A stretch of DNA of 64,000 nucleotides from Bacteroidales bacterium UBA4070. GTDB taxonomy: Bacteria > Bacteroidota > Bacteroidia > Bacteroidales > VadinHA17. The position numbers were made by a program, and so were the translations under genes. Below, one piece after another: positions 42,540-50,420 of this stretch. The notes below the pieces were generated by a model. It worked only from the letters and a program-made list of their open reading frames with translations. It was not told where the DNA came from and ran no database searches. Numbering within the stretch: the first letter of the stretch is position 1; every line of letters begins with the position of its first letter. The stretch lies in contig DFYY01000022.1 of assembly GCA_002383485.1 (NCBI GenBank), positions 4,330 to 68,329 on the forward strand. Direction: 5' to 3'.

Positions 42540-43823
42540 TCAGTTTTCCTTTATGTGAAGTTTTACAGGTATTCCGGCACCTGTCAGCCGCTTTACGAAT
42601 TCTTTTTCCAGTCCGGTACTGTCTGTGAGTGATCCGAATGTAATAATGGTATTCAGCCCCAGTGTTATCAGTCCTGCGGTGATCTTGATGTGGCGGTGAG
42701 GGGGAGGGGGAGTGACTGACATTGATTGCATCATTCCGGCTGCAGGACCTGTGGGCACTACCCTTCCCATGTTGGTGATGGTTGTGGTGAACTGGCTGGG
42801 GCCGAACCTGTTGTACGCAAACCGCAGTACCGGACTCTTGATGAAGAGCGGGATGATGCGGATAAGCGGATTTTTTTCCTTTGATACATTCCTGCTGATG
42901 ACCTGGCGGATTCTCTTTTCGTCAGTCATAAGCTGCATTGTGATTTTAACTTCTCGCAATATCTCGTCGAACGAGTATGATCCCATTCTTATGTCTATAG
43001 CCGGCATGGCGAAGAGTGAGAAGTTGCGGAGGGTGGTTGCCTCGTACCTTCTTCGCAGATCGAAGGGTACCTGCACCCTTATGTGAGGCGATCCGTGTCC
43101 GTCAGCGATTTTTAGTTCCTGCAGCACGAAGAGCAGGGTAGCAGCAAGGTACCCGGTGATTGTACTGCCGGCAGCCTTTGACACCGATGCAAGTGTTTCC
43201 GCCGGTACCTCGAATTCGTTAACGTGGAACCTTGGCGTTTCACGCAACCTGAATGGCAGGTGCCATGCGCGAGGCATAACGGCAGGACTGGGCATCCCCT
43301 TGCCGTAGTGTCTCGAGAAGAGATCCTCGGTGCTGCCGGGCTGAGGTCCCCCCTTCACCTCCGGAAAGGGTACCTCACTGATTCCTGACAAATGAAAGAA
43401 GTAATAGTTGAGCAGGGTCTTCAGGAAGAAAATTGCGCCACCGCCGTCGGTGAGGATATGGAAGAACTCAACCGCGACAGTATTGGAGCGGACGAGTATT
43501 CTGTAGACAAGTTCTCCTTTCATGGTCCGGGGAAAGGGCTGGCACCGCTGACCACTGTCAGGCATCACCCTTGGAGGCCTTCCATTGTATTCCAGGTAGT
43601 ACCAGAAGAACCCTTTGCAGAGCTCCACGCTGAAGAAGGGGAAGAGCTTCGAAGCCTCTTCGGATGCCTTTGTCAGGGCGGGAAGATTTACCGGCGATGT
43701 GAGGTTGATTGTGATACGGAAGACTCCCGTAAGTTCCGAGCCGGTAATGGCAGGGTAGATCTTCGCTGCATTGTCCAGCCTGAGCCAGTCAACCGGTGGG
43801 GTATTTTCCCCGTTCATCCCCAT
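42540..43823 (-). CDS. Alcohol-acetyltransferase-like / condensation-fold acyltransferase
   Basis: The promoter at 43841-43872 shows that translation must begin below about 43835, so the ATG at 43823 (MGMNGENTPPVDW) or 43817 is used. The 427 residues resemble BAHD/condensation-type, CoA-dependent acyltransferases: DNAAKIYPAI at the N terminus and the catalytic His motif FFHILTDGGGAIFFLKTL (H-x3-D-G). A DFGxG-like segment is not clear. Its DUF6320 neighbour suggests a two-gene system acting at the membrane. Substrate unknown. Confidence 0.78.
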   Translation of the reverse strand: MGMNGENTPPVDWLRLDNAAKIYPAITGSELTGVFRITINLTSPVNLPALTKASEEASKLFPFFSVELCKGFFWYYLEYNGRPPRVMPDSGQRCQPFPRTMKGELVYRILVRSNTVAVEFFHILTDGGGAIFFLKTLLNYYFFHLSGISEVPFPEVKGGPQPGSTEDLFSRHYGKGMPSPAVMPRAWHLPFRLRETPRFHVNEFEVPAETLASVSKAAGSTITGYLAATLLFVLQELKIADGHGSPHIRVQVPFDLRRRYEATTLRNFSLFAMPAIDIRMGSYSFDEILREVKITMQLMTDEKRIRQVISRNVSKEKNPLIRIIPLFIKSPVLRFAYNRFGPSQFTTTITNMGRVVPTGPAAGMMQSMSVTPPPPHRHIKITAGLITLGLNTIITFGSLTDSTGLEKEFVKRLTGAGIPVKLHIKEN

Positions 43824-43840
43824 ATTCTTCTTTTTCGCCC

Positions 43841-43872
43841 CAAAGATAACAATATATGCAAGCCTTGTCAAA
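43841..43872 (-). promoter_or_regulatory. Bacteroidota-type promoter of the acyltransferase-DUF6320 pair
   Basis: On the minus strand TTTG, 20 bases, TATCTTTG: an exact match to both elements. It fixes the start of the downstream gene at or below 43823. Confidence 0.7.
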
Positions 43873-43916
43873 TGTGTTGCCTGGCAGCTTCAGGCACCGG
43901 CGCCGGTTAACTTTAT

Positions 43917-43924
43917 TATATTTG
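43917..43924 (+). promoter_or_regulatory. Probable -7 element of the S9 peptidase promoter
   Basis: TATATTTG matches TAnnTTTG and lies 36 bases before the start codon. No good -33 TTTG is seen. Confidence 0.4.
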
Positions 43925-43960
43925 CTTCCGGTAAACCGAAATTCAAATAGCAATTATACC

Positions 43961-46132
43961 ATGAAGTACTTACTCAGATTTATTCAGCCGGTGATTATGC
44001 TGGCTTTCACCGTTGCCCTTTCGGGTCAGAGACCGGGACCGGCTTACGGGCCTGGCTTTATAAAATGGATCGATGATAACAGGATGCTGATCAGGTTATA
44101 CGATGAGGAAAAGCAGCCTGCGGATAGTGTGGATAACCTTGTAGTGGTGGACTATAACTGCAGGACAGGCAAATCAGTCAGGGTTGAAAAATACCGGACC
44201 GAGATGCAACAGCTGAGTGATCTGCTGCCTGAAGGTGTGACTCCGGATCCCGACATGGCGGTTGCCTCAGACAGGCAGGCTGTAGTGATCCTGCGAGAAG
44301 GTGACCTCTGGTACTATTCGGCTGGAAACCCTGAAGGAAAGAGGCTTACCGATGACGGACCAAAGGAGATGAATGCCCGTTTTGCTCCCGGCGACAGGAA
44401 GCTTGCATACACAAAGGATAAGGATCTCTATGTCTATGACCTTGACTCAGGCAAGGAGACCAGGCTCACCTTCGATGCCACTGACAAAATATACAATGGA
44501 TGGGCTTCCTGGGTCTATATGGAGGAGATACTCGGCAGAGGATCAAGGTACGCTGCTTTCTGGTGGTCACCCGATGCCGGGAAGATTGCTTATCTTCACA
44601 CTGATGACAACCCGGTCCCGCTCTATTACCTCAATGCACTTGAAAACAGTGACGGCACTCACGGGAGACTCGAGATCACACCTTACCCCAAACCCGGTGA
44701 CCCGAACCCGAAGGTTAAGATGGGCGTCGTTGATCTCTCCGACGGGAAAACCACCTGGGTGAAGACAGATGAGAATACCGACCAGTACCTTGCATGGCCT
44801 TCATGGACCCCTGACAGCAGGAGACTGATGGTTCAGGTGCTTAACCGTGACCAGAATGACATGAGGTTCATTCTCGCCGATGTTTCAACAGGTGACTTCT
44901 CCGAGGTTTACAGCGAGACCAGACCTACCTGGATTGATTTTTTCGAGGACATATATGTCATGAATGACGGCACCGGATTCATTGTCAGAAGCTATCGCAA
45001 CGACTGGTACAATCTCTATTATTATGGCTGGGACGGAAGGCTGATATCCCGGATCACTGATTTTGACTGGAAGGTGACTGGCATTGCTAAGGTAGATGAA
45101 ACTCGCAGGGAGATTTATTTCACAGGAACCGGTACAGACCCACTTGGAAGCCACCTGTACAGGGTCAGACTGGACGGCACAAAACTTATTCAGATAACCT
45201 CAGGTGACGGCACCCACATGGTATCGGTATCTCCCGGCGGATACTGGTTTCTTGATACATGGAGCAGCCTTGTCAGTCCGGGGGGTATGGACCTGATTGA
45301 CCGAAAAGGAAAGCTTGTCAGGAGTATACACCAGGAGGAAGCAGTTCCCTTCGATCCCGAAAGGCATCAGAAGTACGAGCTGACAAAGATCAGGACATCG
45401 GACGGCCTGTTTGACATGCCTGCACTTATAACCTGGCCGGTGGGGTTTGACCCGTCGAAGAAGCACCCGGTTGTATTCACAATTTACGGAGGCCCCGACG
45501 CGGGAAGCATCCGCAACCGCTGGCAGAGCCCGCAGGCCAGGTGGTATGCAGAGAACGGAATCGTCACAATCAATGTTGATCATCGCGGTTCCGGTACCTT
45601 CGGAAAGAAAGGACTCGATTATGTTCACAGGTGCCTTGGCAAATGGGAGATATCCGACTATGCCGATGCCGTAAAGTGGCTTCGTCAGCAACCGTGGGCA
45701 GACTCATCCAGGATCGGTATCACGGGCGGGTCTTACGGCGGATATGTTACCTGCATGGCCCTGACAGCAGGCTCGGATTACTGGACCCACGGGATAGCCG
45801 ATTATTCTGTTACAGACTGGCGGCTGTACGACAATGTTTATACTGAACGCTACATGGACACCCCGAAGTCCAATCCTGATGGTTATGAAAAGAGCTCGGC
45901 CATTACGCATGCCGGTTCACTGAAGGGAAAACTGCTGATCAGACACGGCGACATGGATGACAACGTCCATATGCAGAACTCAATCTGGCTGATCACCACA
46001 CTCCAGGACCTGAATAAACCCTTCGAGATGATGATATACCCCGGTGAACGACATGGCTGGGGAGGACCCAAGCGAGTCTTCATGATAAAAGAGGGCAACA
46101 GCTTCTGGATGAAGCATTTTTTTGGCAAATAA
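43961..46132 (+). CDS. Dipeptidyl peptidase IV-like S9 serine peptidase, secreted
   Basis: Removes N-terminal dipeptides, often after Pro or Ala. Start ATG 43961 gives a signal peptide (MKYLLRFIQPVIMLAFTVALSG). The N-terminal beta-propeller (about 40-480) contains the DPPIV substrate-binding Glu pair in WASWVYMEEILGRG. The alpha/beta-hydrolase domain has the nucleophile GITGGSYGGYVTC, the Asp in RHGDMDDNVH and the His in GERHGWGG. The 723-residue length is standard. The M24 peptidase gene starts 20 bases after the stop, giving a peptidase unit with the next two genes. Confidence 0.95.
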   Translation: MKYLLRFIQPVIMLAFTVALSGQRPGPAYGPGFIKWIDDNRMLIRLYDEEKQPADSVDNLVVVDYNCRTGKSVRVEKYRTEMQQLSDLLPEGVTPDPDMAVASDRQAVVILREGDLWYYSAGNPEGKRLTDDGPKEMNARFAPGDRKLAYTKDKDLYVYDLDSGKETRLTFDATDKIYNGWASWVYMEEILGRGSRYAAFWWSPDAGKIAYLHTDDNPVPLYYLNALENSDGTHGRLEITPYPKPGDPNPKVKMGVVDLSDGKTTWVKTDENTDQYLAWPSWTPDSRRLMVQVLNRDQNDMRFILADVSTGDFSEVYSETRPTWIDFFEDIYVMNDGTGFIVRSYRNDWYNLYYYGWDGRLISRITDFDWKVTGIAKVDETRREIYFTGTGTDPLGSHLYRVRLDGTKLIQITSGDGTHMVSVSPGGYWFLDTWSSLVSPGGMDLIDRKGKLVRSIHQEEAVPFDPERHQKYELTKIRTSDGLFDMPALITWPVGFDPSKKHPVVFTIYGGPDAGSIRNRWQSPQARWYAENGIVTINVDHRGSGTFGKKGLDYVHRCLGKWEISDYADAVKWLRQQPWADSSRIGITGGSYGGYVTCMALTAGSDYWTHGIADYSVTDWRLYDNVYTERYMDTPKSNPDGYEKSSAITHAGSLKGKLLIRHGDMDDNVHMQNSIWLITTLQDLNKPFEMMIYPGERHGWGGPKRVFMIKEGNSFWMKHFFGK

Positions 46133-46152
46133 CGTTTGTGAGAAATACGGTA

Positions 46153-47964
46153 ATGACAGGTAATGTTTACAGGAAAAGGCTTGCCCAAGTGCGTGCCATG
46201 ATGAAAAGCAAGAAGCTTGACGCTCTGATTGTACCCTCGTCCGATCCGCACCTGGGAGAATATGTGCCTGACCACTGGCGGGTGATACGGTGGCTGACAG
46301 GATTTACCGGCTCTGCAGGGACGGTTGTAATAACGGGCAGTTTTGCAGGGCTCTGGACTGACAGTCGCTATTTCATACAGGCTGAAGATCAGCTTTCCGG
46401 TTCCGGTTATGAGCTTGTAAGATTGAAGATTCCGCACACTCCGGAACATATTGACTGGCTCCGGGAAAAATGCCGTAAGGGATGGAAAGTCGGGGTTGAC
46501 GGCAGGCTTATCTCCGTGGTTCAGATGAGGCTGCTAACCTCTGCAATGGCTGAATCTGGTGCCCGGGTGAATCTGAGGGCGGACCTGATCACCCCGCTTT
46601 GGAATGAGAGGCCGCCACTTCCAGACGGTGAGGCTTTTGAGCTTGATGTGAAATATGCCGGCATCTCACGCAGAGAAAAGCTGGAAAAGGTGAGGCAGAT
46701 AATGGTCGCAATGAAAGTTGATTTTCAGTTCCTTACGGCTGTAGACGACATAATGTGGCTGTTAAACATCAGGGGCAATGATGTGAAATACTGTCCGCTG
46801 CTACTGTCGTATGCTCTTGTCGGCCCCGGACAGGTGATCCTTTTTGCCGATGAGGAGAAGATTCCTTCAGGCCTGAAGGCTTCCCTTGACAGGGATGGTG
46901 TGGTTTTGCTGCCATATGATACGGTGTCCCATGTGCTTGGTCATCTTGAAGAAGGTTCAGTGCTGATGCTTTCATCCGGAACCACTCCTGCAGCGCTGTG
47001 GCGGTCGGTGGCCCGGAAAGTGAAAGTCGCAGATGATCTGAGTATCCCCACGAGGCTGAAGGCAATAAAGAATTCAACCGAGCTTAAGAACCTGGGTGAG
47101 GCAATGGTGAAGGATGGAGTGGTTCTGACACGGTTTTTCCACTGGCTCGAGAAGAATGTCACCTCAGGGCAGGTTACGGAGCTCTCTGCTGCTGCCATGA
47201 TTGACGGCATGAGGACGGAGCAGGAGGGATGCACAGGACCGTCATTCAGCACCATTGCAGCCTGGAACGAACATGCTGCCCTGCCTCACTATGTTCCTGA
47301 CGAGACAACCAATGCCGTACTCGGACAGAAAGGTGTTTTCCTGCTTGATTCGGGAGGCCAGTATTTCGGGGGTACGACTGACATCACCAGGACTGTGGTT
47401 TTCGGAAAGCCCGATGCTCAGATGAAGAAGGATTTCACCCTTGCACTCAGGGGTACTATTGATCTGGCCATGGCACGTTTCCCGAGAGGCACAAAAGGGT
47501 ATCAGCTGGATATCCTTGCCCGGAAACCGTTGTGGGATAACCATCTCAACTACGGTCACGGTACGGGACACGGCGTTGGCAGTTTTCTGAACGTTCACGA
47601 AGGACCGCAATCCGTAGGAACAGGAGCCACCGCCGACCTTAAGACAGGCATTGAGCCGGGGATGGTGGTGTCAGACGAGCCGGCTTTCTACAGACCGGGA
47701 AAGTACGGTTTCAGAACTGAGAATCTGCTGGCATGCCGCGAGGAGACGGTGACGGAGTATGGGAGCTTCCTGGCATTTGAGACGGTGACACTTTGCTACA
47801 TTGACAGCACCCTTATCGATGTCACTTTGCTGGATGACAAAGAGCTGAAGTGGCTTAACGATTACCACTCAGCAGTATACAATATGCTGAAGGAAAAGCT
47901 TGATCCGGATATCCGGAGCTGGCTTGCCGTGAAGACGAAGCCACTGGAGCGCAAAATGAAATGA
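46153..47964 (+). CDS. pepP: Xaa-Pro aminopeptidase (M24B)
   Basis: Releases N-terminal residues next to proline. Start is ATG 46153 (MTGNVYRKRLAQVRAMMK); a GTG 15 bases upstream is possible. The 603-residue protein has the two creatinase-type N-terminal domains of the long eukaryote-like form and the pita-bread domain. Metal-site marks: LLDSGGQYFGGTTDITRT (two Asp), GHGTGHGVGSFLNVHEGPQ (His), and the Glu in MVVSDEPAFYRPGKYGFRTENL. No signal peptide, so cytoplasmic. Its TGA overlaps the first ATG of the next frame. Confidence 0.94.
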   Translation: MTGNVYRKRLAQVRAMMKSKKLDALIVPSSDPHLGEYVPDHWRVIRWLTGFTGSAGTVVITGSFAGLWTDSRYFIQAEDQLSGSGYELVRLKIPHTPEHIDWLREKCRKGWKVGVDGRLISVVQMRLLTSAMAESGARVNLRADLITPLWNERPPLPDGEAFELDVKYAGISRREKLEKVRQIMVAMKVDFQFLTAVDDIMWLLNIRGNDVKYCPLLLSYALVGPGQVILFADEEKIPSGLKASLDRDGVVLLPYDTVSHVLGHLEEGSVLMLSSGTTPAALWRSVARKVKVADDLSIPTRLKAIKNSTELKNLGEAMVKDGVVLTRFFHWLEKNVTSGQVTELSAAAMIDGMRTEQEGCTGPSFSTIAAWNEHAALPHYVPDETTNAVLGQKGVFLLDSGGQYFGGTTDITRTVVFGKPDAQMKKDFTLALRGTIDLAMARFPRGTKGYQLDILARKPLWDNHLNYGHGTGHGVGSFLNVHEGPQSVGTGATADLKTGIEPGMVVSDEPAFYRPGKYGFRTENLLACREETVTEYGSFLAFETVTLCYIDSTLIDVTLLDDKELKWLNDYHSAVYNMLKEKLDPDIRSWLAVKTKPLERKMK

Positions 47965-47990
47965 TGAACAATTGTTTTCCACAACTTCCA

Positions 47991-49283
47991 ATGAAATTCA
48001 GAATTTATATATCGGTTGTTGCAGCCATGCTTGCGGCAGGGTGTGCAGACAAAGGCATGACAATTGAGGAGCGGCTGGACACCATTCAGGCAGACACTCT
48101 TTTCAGGATCGAGGCTGATACCATGTTCAGTGAAGCCTGGGAAATAAGACTGTGGCAGCCGGTTGACCACAGGAATCCTGACGGACCACGGTTCAGCCAG
48201 CAGGTGTTCCTGTATTTTGCAGGTAAAGACAGGCCGGTCATTGTTGAGACGGAAGGCTACGGTGCCAGGGAAGGCAGAAATGAGCTGGCTTCGCTAATGA
48301 AGGCTAACCTTATCAGGATTGAGCACAGGTATTTTGAAGAGTCGAGGCCCGATTCCGCAGAATGGGAGTATCTCACAACCTGGCAGGCTGCAACGGATCA
48401 TCATCGCATCATAGAGCTTTTCAAGCCGGTTTTCAGCGGCAAATGGGCAACCACAGGCATCAGCAAGGGGGGGCAGACGGTCATGTTTCACAGGTACTAT
48501 TATCCTGAAGATGTCAATGTCAGTGTTCCATATGTTGCGCCTCTGAATTTCGGACCTGAGGATGAGCGGATGGTACCCTTTTTTGAAAGCGTGGGAACAG
48601 CAGAGTGTCGTGATCGGGTCTTCCGGTTTCAGAAGCTGGCACTGGAGAAGTTTGATCAGCTATTCCCGATTTTCCTGAAGTACGCAGGGGAGAGGGGGTG
48701 GACATTTAACAGGGTGGGAGGCCCTGAGACAGCTTATGAGATGACGGTGCTTGAGTATGAGTTTGCCTTCTGGCAGTGGGGTAGCGTCCCGTGTGACTCC
48801 ATTCCCCTTGACGGTGACGATGAAAAGTTATTCAGGCACCTGGCAGATGTTGGAGATCCGCGCTATTTTGCAGACCAGGGACTTGAATACTTTGAACCTT
48901 TCTTCTACCAGGCAATGACGGAGATTGGTTATTATGGCTATAATTTTGACCGGTTTGCAGGACTTCTAAAGCATGCCCGAAACTCGGAGCAGCCTGAATT
49001 TCAGTTCTCGGCGCCGCAAGGTCCTGATTACGTTTATGATTACGGTTTCGGACGCAAGGTGGCTGAATATATCAGGGAGGATGCAGAAAACTTTATCTTT
49101 CTCTACGGTGAATTTGATCCGTGGTCGGCCACAGCAGCTGATCCCGGTGATAATGATAAATGCCTGAAGGTAGTAAAAGAGGGTGGTTCTCACCGCATAC
49201 GCATCATGAACCTGTCTGATGACCGCAGGGAAGAGGTTTTAGACAGACTTGAAGAGTGGCTGGATTATCCTGCTACAAGATAA
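47991..49283 (+). CDS. S28/S37-type serine peptidase lipoprotein (PS-10 family-like)
   Basis: An exported peptidase of 430 residues. The start at 47991 gives MKFRIYISVVAAMLAAGC, a lipoprotein signal; an ATG at 47961 that overlaps the pepP stop (ATGA) would add ten residues. The alpha/beta-hydrolase core shows VIVETEGYGAREGRNELAS, IEHRYFEESRP, the nucleophile GISKGGQTVMFHRYYYP, Asp in LYGEFDPWSA, and His in EGGSHRIRI. These fit the S37 (PS-10) tripeptidyl aminopeptidases. Together with S9 and M24 upstream it makes a three-peptidase run. The S28 family is an alternative name. Confidence 0.85.
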   Translation: MKFRIYISVVAAMLAAGCADKGMTIEERLDTIQADTLFRIEADTMFSEAWEIRLWQPVDHRNPDGPRFSQQVFLYFAGKDRPVIVETEGYGAREGRNELASLMKANLIRIEHRYFEESRPDSAEWEYLTTWQAATDHHRIIELFKPVFSGKWATTGISKGGQTVMFHRYYYPEDVNVSVPYVAPLNFGPEDERMVPFFESVGTAECRDRVFRFQKLALEKFDQLFPIFLKYAGERGWTFNRVGGPETAYEMTVLEYEFAFWQWGSVPCDSIPLDGDDEKLFRHLADVGDPRYFADQGLEYFEPFFYQAMTEIGYYGYNFDRFAGLLKHARNSEQPEFQFSAPQGPDYVYDYGFGRKVAEYIREDAENFIFLYGEFDPWSATAADPGDNDKCLKVVKEGGSHRIRIMNLSDDRREEVLDRLEEWLDYPATR

Positions 49284-49336
49284 GAGCTCAGTACCAGATA
49301 TCTACTCACAACATCATTTCCAAATAATTAAATTAA

Positions 49337-49369
49337 TTTGCAATTGTTAAAAGTATTTAAATACATTTG
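49337..49369 (+). promoter_or_regulatory. Bacteroidota-type promoter of the RRM gene
   Basis: TTTG (49337-49340), 21 bases, TACATTTG (49362-49369). Transcription should begin near 49376, giving a leader of about 93 bases that is very AT-rich toward the start codon. Confidence 0.7.
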
Positions 49370-49468
49370 TATTGGCTAAATTGTTACGGTGTGGAGACGT
49401 CTTGTGTCCTCATAAGTATCAACAGGCTGATTATTAATTTTTTATTAACATTTTAATTAAATTTTCAA

Positions 49469-49777
49469 ATGAACATTTTTGTAGCCAAGCTGAGTTCTGT
49501 AACCAAAGCAGAAGACCTTCAGGAACTTTTCAGCAAATTTGGAGAGGTAATCTCCGCAAAAGTTATTATGGACCGTGAAACCGGCTTTTCGAAGCGTTAC
49601 GGTTTCGTAGAGATGGCTGATGACCGTGCCGGTTATGAAGCTATCGAAAAACTCAACAACTCAGAGCTCGACGGCAGTCAGATCATCGTAAAGAGGTCTG
49701 AGCCCAAGGCAGAGAAGAAGCCTTTCAGGCCCCGTCGTGATTTTCGCGACAGGGGAGACCGCGAACCGAGATATTAG
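49469..49777 (+). CDS. RRM-domain RNA-binding protein
   Basis: A 102-residue single-RRM protein: RNP2 is MNIFVAKLS at the N terminus and RNP1 is KRYGFVEM near residue 43. The C-terminal tail is basic and Arg/Asp-rich (RPRRDFRDRGDREPRY). Such proteins are abundant in Bacteroidota and cyanobacteria and often behave like cold-shock proteins, which Bacteroidota often lack. The RNA targets are not known. A long AT-rich leader and a terminator at 49829 show it to be a stand-alone gene. Confidence 0.93.
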   Translation: MNIFVAKLSSVTKAEDLQELFSKFGEVISAKVIMDRETGFSKRYGFVEMADDRAGYEAIEKLNNSELDGSQIIVKRSEPKAEKKPFRPRRDFRDRGDREPRY

Positions 49778-49828
49778 GAAATAAATCAGCGAAGGCTCTC
49801 CAGACAGGGTATTATCGCTAATAACAAA

Positions 49829-49866
49829 AAAGAGAGAGGCTGTCTCCGAAGGGGCAGCCTCTCTTA
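49829..49866 (+). terminator. Intrinsic terminator of the RRM gene
   Basis: Arms AGAGAGGCTG and CAGCCTCTCT form a perfect 10-bp stem around a 13-base loop, preceded by a run of A and followed by TT. The A run allows it to work for the minus strand as well. Confidence 0.7.
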
Positions 49867-49940
49867 AACTACAAGGTGGCCGGATATACCGGCTTCTTTG
49901 TTTTATGTTGCCGGCTGTTTTTTTAAACAGTAACGGGCTC

Positions 49941-50307
49941 TCAGCCCCGTAGCGCCAGCAATACGAAAAATCCGACTACATAGGCCAGTGCAATCCACCA
50001 GCCGCTCTTCAGCCATTTGACAACTGATCTTCCTTCCGGAAACTTATTGGTAATTGCCACACCGGCTGATGACCCGAACCATATCATTGATCCTCCGAAC
50101 CCGACGGCATAGGCAAGCATGCCCCAGTAATATTCCGGCCCAGACACCTGCAGCGGGGAAATCAAGCAGGATATTGGTTGTAATGGCTCCGACAAGGATC
50201 AGGGTCATGCCGGTAAGGGCCACCCACATCGTCTGTTTATGGAAGAGAGCTACTCCCACAAGAGTAAGGGCAAAGAGCACGAACTCAAAGTTCTGAATCA
50301 GAAACAT
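49941..50307 (-). pseudogene. Citrate/ArsB-NhaD-superfamily transporter remnant, with two internal deletions and a frameshift
   Basis: The first frame begins at ATG 50307, MFLIQNFEFVLFALTLVGVA, the N terminus of a roughly 430-residue Bacteroidota transporter. After about 35 residues it jumps to a mid-protein segment, VGAITTNILLDFPAAGVWA. Near 50140 it leaves frame, and the C-terminal end continues in another frame: YYWGMLAYAVGFGGSMIWFG, VAITNKFPEGRSVVKWLKSG, ending LLALRG. Only about 120 residues of the parent remain. The C-terminal part resembles that of the intact NhaD-type neighbour (AYCAGTGGSM). The parent is recalled from the family, not aligned. Not likely to make a working protein. Confidence 0.8.
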
Positions 50308-50369
50308 GTTTTAGGGGGGATTAAGCTTGGAATGTTTGTCCTGCGACAGGATTTAGAGGATGCAAATAT

Positions 50370-50399
50370 AAAGGGCTTCACCATTCGATGAAGCCCTTT
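50370..50399 (-). terminator. Terminator of the NhaD-type gene
   Basis: Arms AAAGGGCTTCA and TGAAGCCCTTT make a perfect 11-bp stem with an 8-base loop. It lies 22 bases after the antiporter stop on the minus strand; the sequence on the 5' side includes a run of A/T rather than a clean T tail. Confidence 0.65.
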
Positions 50400-50420
50400 G
50401 ATAAAATATTTTTTTCAACC

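Noticed and set aside
49941..50307. Programmed frameshift joining the two transporter frames.
   Set aside because: Even if joined, about three-quarters of the membrane protein would be missing, and no slippery run plus pseudoknot is evident.
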